Source: Nymphaea colorata (taxonomy: Eukaryota > Streptophyta > Magnoliopsida > Nymphaeales > Nymphaeaceae). From it: 64,000 nt of DNA. Below are positions 1-12,364 of this stretch, piece after piece. Location of the stretch: contig NC_045143.1 of the NCBI RefSeq assembly GCF_008831285.2, positions 5,589,503 to 5,653,502 of the forward strand, in the 5' to 3' direction. The translations under genes and the position numbers were made by a program. Each line of letters begins with the position of its first letter. The first letter of the stretch is position 1. The notes below the pieces were generated by a model. The model was not told the origin of the DNA. It did not search any database and saw only the letters and a program-made list of their open reading frames with translations.

Positions 1-91
1 TTGTACTTCTTTTATTAGGAAAGTTCACCACATGAATGCAAGTTATTACCTGCTTTACCTACATTTGCCTTACCGCTGCTGTGCATTACAG

Positions 92-3000
92 CTTCTCGAG
101 ATGTTGATGAAAAATTGTGGTGACGTTGTCCACATGCATGTAGCCGAGAGGGACGTTCTACACCAAATGGTGAAGATTGTTAGAAAAAGGGTAAATTGAT
201 TCTTGCACCAATTAGGCTATGCTCTATCCAGTGCTTGAAGCTTTCGGTTCTAACTTTCAATGTTTGTTTGCAGCCTGTTGGGCATGTCAGGGAGAAGATC
301 TTGTCTCTTATTGACACCTGGCAAGAAGCTTTTGGTGGGCCAAGGGCAAGATATCCACAATATTATGCTGCATACCAAGAGTTATTGGTAGATATCATTT
401 CCTTTTTGGTGAAAGATACACACACACACTCACCAAGTGGTTCATTGGACATGCATAGGAGTGATGTAAAAATTTTCATATATTTGATGGGATGCCTCAC
501 CTATTTGTATCGCACAGCATATAGCACATAAAGCAGCATAGCTTTTTCCCGTTTCTTCAAGAGCCTTTTCCAGTGTCTCCCAGAATAACATTGACAGTAG
601 CTATTCATATATTAGTGACATACTAGTGGAATGCATTTATAAGATCTGGAACATTTAGCACTTTAGACACCCAAAAATCAGCAGCCTGAATCAGCTTCTA
701 GATCTTTTAAAAATGAGAGTTAGTGAAATAATTCAAGTTGAAGCACCTTTGAGTAGTCAAGAATAAAAAAAATATATAAAGATTCAGAATATGAAAAATG
801 CACATGCAACTATAGCTTCTTGAATGATCCCATGGCTTCCTTGGCCTGATTAACAAATGACAAATGTTTCATCTACATGCTTCTAGCACTTCACAGTTCA
901 TTTGTCTCCAGAGTGCAGGTGCTGTATTTCCACAAAGATCTGAGGGAGCTGCTCCCATATTCACTCCTCCTCAAACACAGCCTCTGTCAAGTTACACTCA
1001 ATCCTTGACTGGCCCAGATTATCAGCGAGCAATCGGTTCAGAGTTTCCAACTTTGAGGTAGATGCAACTTATGTTTATGTGCGACATAAATTCCAGTGGA
1101 TAAATTTGTAGCCTAGGATCTCATTCAATTCATAACACAACTGTTTTGATAATTTCACCCTTCTTTTTCAACCTTAGCAAAGTAGTGGGGTAAACTTAGG
1201 TTTTCCTGTGATTAGTTTATGTATTACTGTCTTGTAGATCTGTTCAATTTATGTTGCATTGTTCCGCTAGATGTACAAATATTGCATTTATGCTACTTTT
1301 TCAATTTATTTCTAGAAATGAAGTAAATATATAATCCTTAGGAGTTAGGAGTTGTTGCTATCACAGGGAGAGTTAGGGATGAGAAACACACAATCAGCGT
1401 ACAGGGTCAGTTTAACTCATTAGATGCTTATTCATGGTTGCAATGTTTCCATAACCAGCAAGGGTTGTTTAACTTGTCTTGGCTCATATAAGCTCATTAA
1501 TATATGTTGTTATATATATATTACATATTATACATCTCATTTTGTGTTACATGTAAGATACTCTATGTAATGTTCTGTGGAGTTCAGATGTCTTGTAAAT
1601 TTTGTATGTATTTACTTTGCACATACATATATTTTTTCAAGATCAATTTTGATAGCTTTAAATGTCAGGTTTTGATCTACTTACAAGTTACAACAAACTG
1701 CTCGACTTGTTTATTATGTGTTTCTGTGCTATTTGTCAACAGTCTTCATTATTAATGAATCTGAAGAATAGCTGGACAATTGGTCCACTTACATGATAAT
1801 GTTTGCAACTCAACTTTAGAATGGGCCGATTTGTCTTTCTCAACAGGATGCCTTCATTGACATAATTTTTTGTCAGAAAGAAAAATGATTTTTTTTTCTC
1901 TGTAGCTTTAATGTCCTTTTATTGGATGATAGTAGCTCTGTAACAGCTCACTCTTGATTTAACATAAATTTGAGTCAAACAATGTCAAGCTAGCTCTCTC
2001 ATGATTTTAGGATCATCCTGACCTTGCCTAGGCATTGTCTCTTTCTTTTTCTGTCAATGTGTGCCAAGTTGTCATCTATAATCGTGATGAATTAGTTGAA
2101 AAATAGATTATCTGCATATGGTTGCACCTTTATGAACTGAATCTTTTATCCATTTTCCCTCCTCATTTTTTCTTTTTTCCTTTGTTAGCCTTACGGAAAT
2201 CCAGAATGCTCGCGGTATAATGGATGTTCTTGCTGAAATGTTAAATGCTTTAGAGCCAGGAAATAAGGAGGTAATGTGGTCGACAAGCCAATCGTGTATT
2301 TTTAACTGTTCAATCTAGATTGTTTTTCTAATCTGGGAACTTTTTCAGCCCTCACAATTAGACATGTGCAATAACCATATTTTGAAATCTTTATATAAAG
2401 GATAAAAGTTGCTTTAGTTTTGCAGCTTGCTGAAATGCTGTTTTACTTTGCAGGCTCTCAAACAAGAGGTAATTGTAGACCTGGTTGAACAGTGTCGTTC
2501 TTATAAACAGAGAGTTGTTCAGCTTGTGAATACTACTACTTCGTAAGAATTTCAACTTCCTTATTGTATTATTAAAATAAATGTGTGTACTCAATTATTA
2601 TATACAAACATGATTTGCAGAATTGCAATTATTAGTATTTGTGTAAATCTTGTTCCAATTTTCATCATGGACTGGGCTTCTGGGTTGTATGAATTGCAAC
2701 TATTGCTGATGTTAATTGTTTTTATTCACAGGGACGAGGAATTGCTTTGTCAGGGCTTATCACTGAATGATGATTTGGATAGGCTTCTCTCTAAGCATGA
2801 TGTAATTTCTTCAGGTACTTCTGTTCATCCTGAGACGCAAAAAACAACTTCAGCATTTTTAGGCATTGGTGATGGGTCAGGCGTCAGTAACACTAGTTCA
2901 GCAAAGATGGACAAGGGGTAATATGATACTTCTTGAATTTCAGTCTTTTCCAGCTTTTTGATGATGCAGTGCTATGGTCTTCTCTTTGCCTTGTTATTGT

Positions 3001-3622
3001 ATCCGGTGATTTAATGGCACGTGATGAAATGATTTTTTAGGGCCATTCATGTGCATGAACAATGTGCACTTAGCCATGAGTTCATGACTTTGAATAGTGT
3101 CTTTGTTGCATCCTGGTCAGGTCAATGACCAAGTCCATCGGGATCCAAGTTTTTTTGTCAATTCTGAGCAGTTGTTTGCATGCCTTGAAATGAGGATTCC
3201 CGTAAACCTTGAATGAGGATTCCCATAAACCTATCTCTATTATTATCCAGTCACTTACTTTGATTTAGCTGAACTTAAATTGATTACTAGTCTGTCTGCT
3301 TAATATTCTCCGTTGCTTTTGAAACCTAAGTTCAAGAGATTATCATCAATTTCGCAATCTTGAGTTGTAGATACACTGTTTTCGGATCATTCTACCTATA
3401 CATATCTATTTGGTCGTCAACCTGATAACCCATAAGTTCATGACATACTTACAACATACTTATTTGACAATGTTGCATTTTCGGCTGAGTACCTGAAATC
3501 CTGACTAGTCCAGCTAGTTGATTGAATCAGTTATGAACTGGCTTCTGTTGCCCAACCAGCAACTGGTTGATCAAAGTAGTCAACCAGTCAGCCTAGTTAT
3601 TTGTCAGGCAACTAATCCATGA

Positions 3623-3669
<47 letters not shown>

Positions 3670-6029
3670 GAAGGTTAATTCGTGAAACCACGTATTTGTG
3701 ATTGGCATGTGTGTTGCGGAGCTTTGCAACGCGCACGTTCCATGTGTGTGGTGCACACAGCCAAAAAGTGGCTGTAGGAATCCACATCTTCTTTATATAT
3801 ATATGTGGGTGTTTGTCTATATATATATAGTCGATCAACATGGACTGAGTGAAGCTGCATAGTCTTTTCATGGTCTTGAATAAACTGAGTCCAACTTCCA
3901 ATTTGGACAACTTAGTTGATAACTGTGTCATGGCTGTTGTAACTTAGATCGACTCTTGCTAAGGACAGACATGAGGGTGATAGACAGTGGCTCAACCTCA
4001 GGGCTTCTTTATGAAAAGTTCACTGATGTTACACAGCGGAGCACCCTATAAATCTAGATTGTAAGAAACAGCCTTGTCATCTTATGATTCAATTATATAA
4101 AAGAATATAATTATCTATTCACCTAAACAAACTAGCAGGCCCTCTAGGCAAACTGTGTGCAGTGTCATTTCATATTGAAACAATGGCCATCATTCTTTGG
4201 AGAATTGGATTTTACAAGTTTTTGCCGTTCATCTCTTAGGGCTGTTTTGGTCTTGTCCTTGTGTTTTCAGCTTATTTCTGGGTTAGCATTTGAGGTCTTA
4301 GTACAATTTAAAGATGCACCTACTGTTTAGAATGTTTCTTAATGCAGATAAATTGTTAACTAAAATAGGTGATATGCAGTTTTGAAATCTGAACTTAAAA
4401 TATAGGAACCTCTAGTATATAGTAGAAGAAATCTTCAAATCCCCACTTTTTGTTGCTTTTGCAAAAGGTGGAGATTTGTTGCCGTATGGAGATAATGATT
4501 GTTTAAGTCATTGTCATCTAAATTTTAGTCCAACAGGAATGGCAAGGATTTTTGCTAAAAATTTGGGGAGTGCAAATAAAACTTTAAACCAAAACCTTGT
4601 GCAGCAGGTAGCCTTGCAAATCCGAGTCATATACAAGGCCAAGAATAGTATTTTAGTTATTAGATGAGCCTGCCAACCCAATCTAAGTTACAATTACTGC
4701 AGCTTTTTTTAAAAAAAATTGCTTCTGATTTATTTCACAAAACGTGTGCCTCAGAAGTAGGCCAAAATGTTGCATGCGAGTTTTTAGACTGTCCTGTTTT
4801 CCTTCTAAGTTTATGTACATTCAAGCTGAATATTGCATGCTGCAGTTTTAGAAGTGATACTGTTCAGTGTAGGTCCTCGTCAAGCAGCTCTGCAAATCAA
4901 CCTCCCATGCAGCAGCTACTGTTACCTGCACCACCAGCTGCAGCCACAGCTCCTAGTCCCGTTATCGATCCTAAGATGGACCTTCTAAGTGGTGACGACT
5001 ACCAATCACCTTCCAGCAATGATATCCGAGCTCTAGTTCCTGTTGGTGAACCATCTGCGCTTGCCTCCCGGCCCCAGCCTCAGTTGTCACAGGACTTGAT
5101 TGTGCTTTCGGAACCATTTGCTCAGGATTCACCTACTACCACTTCCCTTGATTCCCAGATGAATGTACCAACATCACAGACATCCCAGGTTCAGAATCTG
5201 TCACAAACACCACCACAGCAGCAACAATCACAGCCTATATTTTATCCAAATGAAAGTCTTTCCTATGTTGTGGGACCTCAGCAACAGCAGATGCAGCATA
5301 CCCTCTACTCAAATGGAGTTGTCCCCCTGGCCACACAGTCACTGCAGCAGATAGAGCCTACAGTATATTCAAATGGAGCTTTCCCAACAATGGGAGCACC
5401 TCAACAGATGCAGGCACAGATGCAGCGTGCTGTATATCCAAATGGGGGTCTGCCAAACATTGGAGCACCCCAGTATGATCAGGCGGTTTACTTACAAAGG
5501 GTGAATGTAAATCAAATCCATCCTGCGTGGAGCACGCAGTTTGCAAACTTGAGCCCGCATCAGCAGAATGCCTTTTATGGTATGATAAGTGTCTTTCTGT
5601 TTTGATAGAAATTCGAGGATTCCATCTGTTTCCAACTTTTTAGTTTTGCCATCCTACAAAGCAGATGATGTGTGCTTATGCCTCATTGATTTACTCCTTT
5701 TGTCCAATTTCACAGGCGCCCCACAGAGGCTTCCTCCTGCACCCTGGGATGTCCAGCCCATCCAGACTCAATCTATGGCCTTTGCTTCTATCCAGCAGCC
5801 AGGGGTGCAGTTTCCTGACCAGAGGACTGCATACTACTTTGCAACAGCGCAGGACTTATCTCAAAGGGCACGTGGTCTTTCTCTCCAAGATAATAGATAC
5901 GTGAGTCCTTACCAGACTTCTGAATCTTACTTGCAGCCCAAGAATCAAGCTAAGCCTGAGGACAAACTCTTTGGTGATCTCGTAAACATTGCAAAGACAA
6001 AATCCAAACCCTCTGCTTCCGTCAGTTGA
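92..6029 (+). CDS. TOL: TOM1-like (TOL) VHS-GAT ubiquitin-binding sorting protein, 5' end outside window (block A)
   Basis: Visible exons are 92-190, 274-387, 912-1057, 2189-2270, 2454-2542, 2732-2917, 4873-5579 and 5716-6029. All junctions are GT-AG and the frame stays open for 578 codons to TGA. The first two exons encode the C-terminal half of the VHS domain ([17 protein letters not shown], then DTWQEAFGG). A linker exon carries the [12 protein letters not shown] stretch, and exons 2189-2917 encode the GAT domain ([45 protein letters not shown]). The tail is Gln/Pro-rich with repeated Y-x-N-G motifs and ends in a conserved [15 protein letters not shown] segment. TOLs are known as ESCRT-0-like adaptors that collect ubiquitinated plasma-membrane cargo at endosomes. 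This is the only one of three local copies with no lesion in what can be seen; the start codon and N-terminal VHS lie upstream of the window. Confidence 0.93.
3624..3666. repeat. (AT)n microsatellite in TOL intron
   Basis: An uninterrupted AT dinucleotide run lies in the 2-kb intron between the GAT exon and the large Gln-rich exon. The matching intron part is deleted from block C, so no other copy exists for comparison. Confidence 0.95.
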
Positions 6030-6379
6030 CAAGAAAGCTCATGTTACTTTTGAATGATACGCAGCTTCTAGTTCCTGGTTCTAGTGGCCTATTGTGTCTT
6101 CCATTCATATGTCCACTTATTGCAGCGATGTATATTCTTTCCCATCTACTCTACTAAAATTGTAGTAACGATTCCTTGTAAAATAAGAGTGCGGTTTTTG
6201 TTTCATTTCGTCGAGTTGGTTTCTGGACTTTGTTTTGTTCTAGTGTATAGTTGAGTGCAGCCAAGCCTCTTTTTCCACTTGATGTAATTTTTGGTCTAGG
6301 CGTGAACTTCCATCACTAGCATTAGTGTCTCAAAAGTTTCAAGCAGGACGATGACCTGCCCTTCAAATATGGAACTTAG

Positions 6380-6475
6380 GTCTCTTTGGAGACATCTTAT
6401 AAAATTGAGACGATACTAAGAGAAAATTAGCATGACCCTTGCATAAGGATGACACAAATATGAAAGTTACAAGAG
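6380..6475 (+). pseudogene. U6 snRNA-like pseudogene, block A
   Basis: The stretch follows spliceosomal U6 RNA from its 5' stem-loop (GTCTCTTTGGAGACATC at 6380) through the AAAATTG-ACGATAC region, the AGAAAATTAGCATG segment and the GCATAAGGATGACAC segment. The normally invariant ACAGAGA box is mutated to a TAAGAGA-like form, and several stem positions differ. I see neither the plant upstream sequence element nor a correctly spaced TATA box before it. I read it as a dead retro-copy. Related copies sit at the same place in blocks B and C, so insertion came before the triplication. Confidence 0.8.
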
Positions 6476-7823
6476 TTACACAGGAGCCAACGTTGACGTT
6501 GATGCGGAATAGGTACGAAGGAGGCAATCTGGATGCCGCCTCATTAACTTTTATGGCTTTGAAGACGGAGGGAGACGGTTCGGCCAAGCACACCTAGATT
6601 CGGCCTGGCAACTTCTAGCATGAACAGAAGCACCACTCCGTCTGGCAGGCTCAAACCGTACAAGAGATGGTGATGTGCGAGCTATATATATTACATAGGG
6701 GGAGAGGGAGAGAATTGAATTGTTCTTTTGTCGATACAAGAACAGAAACGCTGGAAAAGGAACAGAGCTAACGCCCCAGAAGTTCACATTTTTAAGGCTT
6801 AAGGAACAGTAATCGAAGGCTAATCAAAATTTCGTTTACCATTCAAAGAAGGTTTGTTATTCTGCTCGTTGACGGTCATAAAGGCATTGAAAGACCTGCC
6901 AAAAGCACCAAAAAAAAGGGAAAAAATATCGAAAAATCTTCCAACAGCTTGCAATCGCTCTACTGCTCAGAGAAGGTAGGATGAAGAAAAAGACATACAC
7001 AGCGGATAAGGGTGAACATCCATGGAAACAGACATGCCAATGCATTCAGATCTCGCAGCGATGCAAGTGAAGAAGCTGTAGATGATGTGTAAGCAAGCAC
7101 ACATGCATAATCCCAAATGGCGCTAGTAGTAGCTTGCACACATTCATGAATAAGACACCAAATGATTTCAAAAGTTTGCATAGGATGTCAGGATCCCATT
7201 GGCCACCAGCGCACGAGTGCTACAAGTAGGTTCAACACCTCAGTCCGGTGCACAACACATGTACTGCTGGTGCAGTTGTTAACTTAGGCTTTAATGAAAT
7301 GCATAAATTTCATTTCGGATTGTGCATATAAGGTTCTTCATATGTATGTGACACAATATTTTCACAACGACCAATTTTGACAACCTTCGCTTCTATCTTT
7401 ATCTCTCTTATCAAAAAATGTGATTTGAACGGAGAGAACAAGGAGAGAGATGCGGATAGAAGTCAGTTGACAAGATTTGGAGAAGTCGGGAACTTTACTG
7501 ATATAAAAGAAATGTGTGAAACCAATCCGATTTTAAACTGGTTGATTATGCCCTTCATTTAGAGTTCATTTGAAAAAAAAACATACAGATACAATATGCA
7601 TGTCTAAAAACACATAAATCAACATAAAGTCATGTTTTTTTAATATTTAAGATGAGTTTGAGAAGGTAAACATTTCAGACTGGTGATTTTAGAATAGATT
7701 ATTAACTTTTTGGATGTTAAGATCACAACTATAAGAAAGTTGACACAAAAAATGAGCAAAAAATGTTAAAAATGAAGTTTGGTAAAACCAACCTCAATAT
7801 GGAACTGCTTGAATGTGTTAAAT

Positions 7824-7855
<32 letters not shown>

Positions 7856-8503
7856 CACTTGCACGTGCATCTGCACCCACACTCATGCCACTTAAACTGG
7901 CCAAAACAAAGGAGAACATGTACATAGTGCCCAAGGTTCAAATGACCAACTCAAACTGATTGAAGCTTATTTGTATAATTCTCAGAAGAGTAAATTGTCC
8001 ATTAATTGCTCTCAAATAGGAATTGCTCTGCTGTGTGGTCAGCAAATAAAGTTACGATTATTTATTAGCTCACATATTTTTTTACAATATGAGCAGCTGG
8101 ACAAGTGGACATGCATGTATTCCCAAATTTAAAGATGTGGATGGCAGGGTTCGACAATTTATCTACATTCTCATTACAGTGGGATGTAATCAGACAGACA
8201 AAGTGGTAAGGTGTGCAGAAAAATGCATGCCAACTGACCCTTGCAACCCCTAAGGTGATGCAATGTGTCATGGATGTCCTTGAGCTCAATGCAGACAAGA
8301 GTCACAAGACAACGTAAGCTTGTTGATATCATTGATTCAATCAAGAAATTATAGTTCCAGTCACGACGCATCTTTGGTAGGTTGGCTGTTAAAACAATGT
8401 ACAGTTGTGGTTGCTCTACCGGTATGTAAGATGCTCTGTTATGTTATTGAATCTCATAGACATGTTCATCGTCTTAGCCCAATTGTCGGCACATAAATGT
8501 GAG
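6476..8503. other. TOL-NFD6 spacer of block A, no gene seen
   Basis: This AT-rich spacer is shared with 15,909-18,130 (block B) and 26,019-28,130 (block C) and has no exon I can support. It includes a (TA)(TG) microsatellite near 7824-7855. A 73-codon minus-strand ORF (6960-7181) also exists in block B but is broken in block C. About 150 bp present in B and C (around 17,950-18,108 in B) are missing here near 8467. Confidence 0.7.
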
Positions 8504-8647
8504 CAGTGGCGGAGCCGAGATTTTTTTCAAGGGCGGGTCAAACAATCTGCAGGTCGGGCCAAAGAGAAGCGATGAGTCGGGCCAAACAAAAAAAAAAATT
8601 GATCACCTGGGCCATGGCCCAGGCGGGCCCCCCTCCCTCTGCCCATG
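8504..8647. mobile_element. hAT-like MITE, only in block A
   Basis: A 144-bp insert begins CAGTGGCGGAGCC and ends with an imperfect inverted copy (CTCTGCCCATG). It is flanked by 8-bp direct repeats, AATGTGAG at 8496-8503 and AGTGTGAG at 8648-8655. The empty site is preserved in blocks B and C (AGTGTGAG followed directly by GGAAGG). An 8-bp target duplication and CAGNGGCGGAGCC ends are typical of hAT superfamily non-autonomous elements. Confidence 0.82.
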
Positions 8648-9319
8648 AGTGTGAGGGAAGGATCTTGTTGGTTTTAATACTTTAATCCTTTTAACTGTTA
8701 AGCCAAGCATCTCTCTGGTTCAAATCTTTTCCCTCCTTGAGATATCTAAATTAGATTGCAACATTAAGCGGTCACCTTATACTCTTTTAACTTTGTTCTA
8801 GATGGAGTACCCATTCCATGCATGCTATCGTAGATAAGTTTTGTTGCAATTACATTGTAAATGTATAGAGCGTCATATACTAAACTGGAAGTGAGACGAC
8901 GATTACGATTATCGCTAACATTACCCCCTTGCTATTCCCAAGGAAGCATGGAATTTTGCACATGAATTGGAAAAGGGACGAAAATAGTAATAAAATCTAA
9001 GCAAGTTACAGACGCCTGCTAAGACCACGTACCAAAATCCATTGAAACCCAAAAAATGAATCGACTACCGTTGCCGACTACACGGATATCAACAAGTAAT
9101 GGAAAATTGAAAATGAGCGCCAACATATGAACTATTGAACTGTAATAAATCCGGCAATTCTTAAAGCTGATACTTAGAAAAGACCGAAAATTTTGGAATA
9201 CGAAGCGAGACCTACCATGAACCATGAAACCAGAATAACGAGAGGTCGAGTAACCTCAGTTTCTTCATATTTCAAGTAGAAAAAGGAAACGGGAATAAAA
9301 TGGGTGAGAGGTTGTTCAC

Positions 9320-9599
9320 CTTGTGGGACCAATCCCCAACTCTGCAACTCTGAAGCCAGTCTCGATCTCAAGATTCTCAACATTGCATTATGCAGAGGCA
9401 TCATCGAGCCCGAGCAGCTCGACTCCACCGGTAATCTACCGGTGGACAGATTACGTCAAGTCAGAACCAAAAGATCCCAAACAAGAAAAAAAAAATGGTG
9501 GGTAGTTCACCTCGAAATGCATGAGAATTGGGATCGGCAGATCGAGTTGAGGAAACGGGTTTTGCTGTCTTTCAGAAGAGGACGAGCTCGGAAGAGCTC
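9320..9599 (-). pseudogene. NFD6-like pseudogene, block A
   Basis: On the minus strand the two exon remnants are 9599-9511 and 9435-9320, with the same GT-AG boundaries as the intact block C copy. Homology stops at about 9600, before the start codon, so the first ATG is lost. Serine TCA in exon 1 has become TGA (9572-9574), and a 7-bp deletion further on shifts the frame. Exon 2 still reads CSGSMMPLHNA and SQSWGLVPQG-like sequence but has lost one codon and several conserved residues. Confidence 0.8.
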
Positions 9600-9655
9600 A
9601 AACAAGGGAAGGAAAAAGTAACCGTCGAAGGCTTTTGCAGAAATATTCCTCTTCG

Positions 9656-10506
9656 CGTCGGTTGGGACTCCCCTCGTCTTCGTCTTCGTCTTCGTCTTCT
9701 CATCTTCGTCCTCCACCGCTGCCTCACCCTGCTGCTGCCTCAACTCCCACCGCAGCCTCAACTCCCACCGCAGCCTCAACACTGAAAAGGAACTCCTGCT
9801 GTGTAGGTAATCCTCGTGTGTTGCTGGTGATCCGCTGACTCTGCGTTCCTCTCTCTTCCGCCACAACACAGACTTGTTGCTCGCTCAGTGGATCTGCTTG
9901 AGTTGCCACAGGAAACATTGTCAACTCGTTGCATGGGCTGAAAAACAATCAGGTGGGGGTTTTCATTTTCTGATACAAGCTTCCTCAACAACTCTCTCTC
10001 GTCATAGCAATAGGCAGCGACTTTCTCATTCCTTTTCCTTGACTAGTTGACGTTGTCTTCTTCTCTACTGCTTCCTGGAACTGATCATCTTTCTCTTCCA
10101 TCTTTTTCTCTATTGTTTTTTTTCCTTTTTAATTAATGATCTTCAAGACCGCCTAATTTTGTGATACGTTTGGCACTTATTTTCGGTTGCTGTTTTTGAC
10201 TGCCCTTTCCTGCCTTAATCGGTTATCATTGCTTAGGTGGCTAGGTTCGCATGGCTTGGCTTAGGAGATCTTTACCGCATGAGGATCTATAGGATTCTCC
10301 AACTCTGCTGGCTTAATTGTTAGAGACGAGTGCATGGTTTCATTGTCGTTAGTATACAATTTAAGCTTCTATCCTCTTTATAAGGGAAAGGGATCACACT
10401 GAACAAACACTACAATTTTTCTGAATTTTTTTTTTCCATCTTTTTATTTCAAAAAAATTATTTTCAAAATTCTTTTTTCAATTCCAGGGAAGCAGAACGG
10501 AAGGAA
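9656..10506 (+). promoter_or_regulatory. Leader/promoter region of IPK2 copy A
   Basis: The region matches 18,481-19,168 in front of intact IPK2. It contains a short (CGTCTT)n run near 9676-9702 and a 20-bp direct repeat near 9737-9779 that is single in block B. A shared GTGGGGG donor-like site (about 9953) and a polypyrimidine stretch ending CAG at about 10,489 suggest an intron in the 5' UTR; this is inference. Confidence 0.5.
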
Positions 10507-11461
10507 ATGTTGCTGAAAGCCCTGCCGCACCAGGTCGCCGGCCACCAAGCGGCCGAAGGAAATCTCGGACCCCTTGTCGACGGCGCAGTCCACTTCTTCA
10601 AGCCGCTGCAAGACCATGATCGGGGGTCGAAGGAGGTGGGGTTTTACTGATCCTTCTGGTCGAACTCCCAGTTGCCACCGAATGTCCATCGATTCTTCCC
10701 ATCCTTCTACGGTACCCAACTTCTAGAAGCTTCGGATGGTTTCGGTCCCCGTGAGCACCTGGTCATCGACGACGTCGTCTCATCCCTTTTTCGTCCCTCC
10801 GTCATTAACGTCAAAATCGGGTCCAGTATCCCGGCGCGTCGGATGAGTACGTGGACAAATGCGTCGTGGAGAAGGGCAGAACTTCCACCAGTTTCAAACT
10901 GTGGTTTAGGATTTCTGGGTTGCAGGTGTACAAGAGTGAAGAACCGCGTTTATGGAAGCCTGGGAGGCGTTGGGTGAAGGCCATTCTCAGTGCTGATCAA
11001 GTCAGATCCGTCCTGAGGGCGTTCGTTTCATCGAACGCTTCTTCGAGTTCGCCGGATTGCGCACATGCACCCGCCATCTTTGGTGGTTCGACCGGAGTTC
11101 TGGCTCAGTTGCTGGAATTGAAGCAGTGGTTCGAGAAGCAGACGTTCTACCACTTGGTGGTCCGACCGGAGTTCTGGCTCAGTTGCTGGAATTGAAGCAG
11201 TGGTTCGAGAAGCAGACGTTCTACCACTTCTACTCGACGTCGGTGCTGTTGATGTATGGCCGGGATGAGGCCGACGGTAGCCGGCCGGTGGTGGCTTCTG
11301 TGAAGCTCGTGGATTTCGCGCATGTTGTGGATGGGGAAGGAGTGATTGATCACAACTTCTTGGGAGGATTGTGTTCGTTGATAAAGTTTGTGGAGGATAT
11401 ACTTGAGAGCGTTGATGGTAGTGTGGCTTGGACTAGCAAACTTGGGTCTGCAGCAGATTGA
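10507..11461 (+). pseudogene. IPK2: IPK2 (inositol polyphosphate multikinase) pseudogene, block A
   Basis: This copy aligns along its whole length with the intact gene at 19,169-20,053. Codon 48 is TGA (10,648-10,650) where block B has CAA. The kinase signature reads PSVINVKIG, so the catalytic Asp of PxxxDxKxG is Asn. A deletion of 7 bp just after it removes the RTW codons and shifts frame. A 3-bp length difference occurs in the VDKCV region, and a 74-bp segment is duplicated in tandem (11,081-11,228), shifting frame again. The 3' end, including DFAHVVDGEGVIDHNFLGG, is otherwise nearly identical to block B, so decay looks recent. Confidence 0.92.
11081..11228 (+). repeat. 74-bp tandem duplication inside IPK2 pseudogene
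   Basis: Two nearly identical 74-bp units start at 11,081 and 11,155, each covering the codons for GVLAQLLELKQWFEKQTFYH. The intact block B copy has one unit. Because 74 is not a multiple of three, the frame after the second unit is changed. Confidence 0.95.
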
Positions 11462-12364
11462 TATACTCAAACGCAGTTAGAATCTGCATTTTAGTGTGAT
11501 CACAGACTCTTGCTTTAAGTGGTTACATGCTTTCTTTTGAATATTATATGTAGGAAACTTTCAAGAGTTGGATGTTTGGCGATTGACGTTTTCTTCGACG
11601 TCTCTGTATTTGGTCTTCTTCTTTGTCTCCTTTCTTGGAATTTCTATTCCCAGCAAATACCTTCTTTATTTTAAGTAAATTTCATATGATAGGTTTCTCC
11701 GGCCCCCAATTATCCAGACAAGCTGGATATTGTGTACTGAACTTAAATCCCATATCTTGCACGTAGTTCTGCAGAAATGGCTTATAGTGGAGTAGCACTC
11801 ACCTTACGTTGACCGCTTTGTTAAGTTACACCGGAGATTTGTGGAGCATTTATCACCTTATGATCCTCAACGGTTAAATGCATCCAGAAGCCCTGTGTCC
11901 GAGGGGACTCTGCATGCATTATATACCAAATTATCTAGATAAGTTAGGACATGAAAACCTTTTGCATAGTGAAGCACAAAAGGGTTTAAATCTTCCTTCT
12001 TGTCCCATTTAATTAGTCACCTGCTCCCTGTGTATGGGTTTTCAGGTATTCAATAATTTTGAAGATAATTAATTTTTTCATGAAGTATCCACAAGAGTTG
12101 CTCCATTCATAATATGCATATCTTACCCATTTAAGAACTATCAGCGAAATATACTCAAAAGTAGCGACCGATCAAACCAAATTTTCATCAAAATATGCAT
12201 ATATGCTAGCTTGGTTGCCTCTTCATTTCAAGTCGACACCACTAAAAGAATAATTAAAAAACTGTCTTGACAATTCTCAGAATTACTGGATACTTCATGA
12301 CTGCTTCTCTGTTACACGCCTGTGCCAGTAAAAGTTAAATATCATAAACAAAGACAAGTATCTT
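11462..12364. other. Downstream flank of IPK2 pseudogene, including inverted segment
   Basis: The first 600 bp match 20,054-20,683 in the same orientation. Positions 12,094-12,348 match block B 20,684-20,920 in the opposite orientation. A 13-bp inverted repeat (TCATGAAGTATCC) lies at 12,078-12,090 and 12,288-12,300. No gene is seen. Confidence 0.75.

Noticed and set aside
6380-6475. Considered an active U6 snRNA gene
   Set aside because: The ACAGAGA box is mutated, the plant snRNA upstream element and TATA box are not seen, and the 3' end lacks the usual T-run.
6960-7181. 73-codon minus-strand ORF also present in block B (16,365-16,586) with only three amino-acid differences
   Set aside because: Spacer DNA is equally similar outside the ORF, and the block C version is frameshifted; no family resemblance or splice context supports a gene.
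9304-9621. Plus-strand ORF of 105 codons in block A and 133 codons in block C (28,869-29,270)
   Set aside because: Both are antisense to the NFD6-like exons, whose splice sites, presequence and family motifs explain the sequence.
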